A stretch of DNA of 5,007 nt from Treponema sp. (lineage in GTDB: Bacteria > Spirochaetota > Spirochaetia > Treponematales > Breznakiellaceae): positions 1 through 5,007 of the forward strand of contig JAITQR010000069.1 in the NCBI GenBank assembly GCA_031288815.1, written 5' to 3'. The notes under the pieces are model-generated. The model worked only from the letters and a program-made list of their open reading frames with translations. It was not told the DNA's origin and made no database searches. The position numbers and the translations under genes are program-made. Shown piece by piece: positions 4,911 through 5,007 of this stretch (its first letter is position 1; the number at the start of each line of letters is the position of its first letter).

Positions 4911-5007
4911 TCAATTACGAGAGCATCCTTATCGAACCGGTACTTTCCGAAAAGGCAAACATTCTCCGGGAAGAGGGGAAATACGTGTTCAAGGTAGACC
5001 CCCGGGC
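4907..5007 (+). CDS. rplW: 50S ribosomal protein L23, N-terminal fragment
   Basis: The first 33 codons of a gene that runs off the right edge. They encode [17 protein letters not shown], then LREEGKYVFKVDPR. This matches the L23 start, with the conserved I-x-P-V-x-(S/T)-E-K motif and the YVF-x-VDP strand. L23 binds 23S rRNA beside the tunnel exit and is the docking site for trigger factor and SRP. The start ATG 4907 overlaps the rplD stop (ATGA), with GAGGAGG (4893-4899) inside the end of rplD 7 nt upstream. The order rplC-rplD-rplW is the standard S10-operon order. Confidence 0.95.
   Translation, partial: MINYESILIEPVLSEKANILREEGKYVFKVDPR

Overview
This window is a ribosomal-protein and translation-factor locus, with every gene on the + strand. 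It most resembles a spirochaete of the genus Treponema. The EF-Tu carries features I remember from treponemal EF-Tu ([48 protein letters not shown]), and tuf directly heads the S10-operon genes, as in T. pallidum. G+C is a little over half by eye. A complete guaA C-terminus is present, and as far as I recall T. pallidum lacks guaA. Together these suggest a free-living or gut-associated treponeme, such as the termite-gut group, rather than T. pallidum. The species is inference.

Layout: the 3' end of guaA (GMP synthase, 1-159) is followed by a 195-bp gap with two sigma-70-type promoter candidates and leader hairpins. Then come rpsL (S12, 355-729) and rpsG (S7, 740-1210), spaced 10 nt apart, ending at a hairpin plus T-tract terminator. 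Next is 754 bp with no credible protein gene (1211-1964), and then tuf (EF-Tu, 1965-3164), rpsJ (S10, 3226-3534), rplC (L3, 3635-4255), rplD (L4, 4266-4910) and the first 33 codons of rplW (L23, from 4907, ATGA overlap with rplD). rpsL, rpsJ and rplC have upstream in-frame extensions with no support; the starts given here are set by Shine-Dalgarno position and family length.

How the genes work together: S12, S7 and S10 belong to the 30S subunit; L3, L4 and L23 to the 50S; EF-Tu delivers aminoacyl-tRNA to the ribosome. GMP synthase supplies guanine nucleotides, and its neighbourhood may be incidental. The order recalls the fused str-S10 superoperon, except that fusA (EF-G), usually between rpsG and tuf, is absent.

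The most unusual part is the 1211-1964 gap where fusA would normally lie. I count at least sixteen inverted repeats there. They include a perfect 10-bp bidirectional terminator hairpin (1527-1551), a long-range helix (1571-1578 with 1738-1745) closing a multibranched domain whose 3' strand can instead form a hairpin (1739-1756), a possible pseudoknot, and a terminator-like hairpin 96 bp upstream of tuf (1835-1869). I could not match it to RNase P RNA, tmRNA, SRP RNA or 6S RNA. It is either one or two undescribed structured RNAs or tuf leader elements, or a palindromic dispersed repeat. Deciding needs homology and covariation searches that I could not run.
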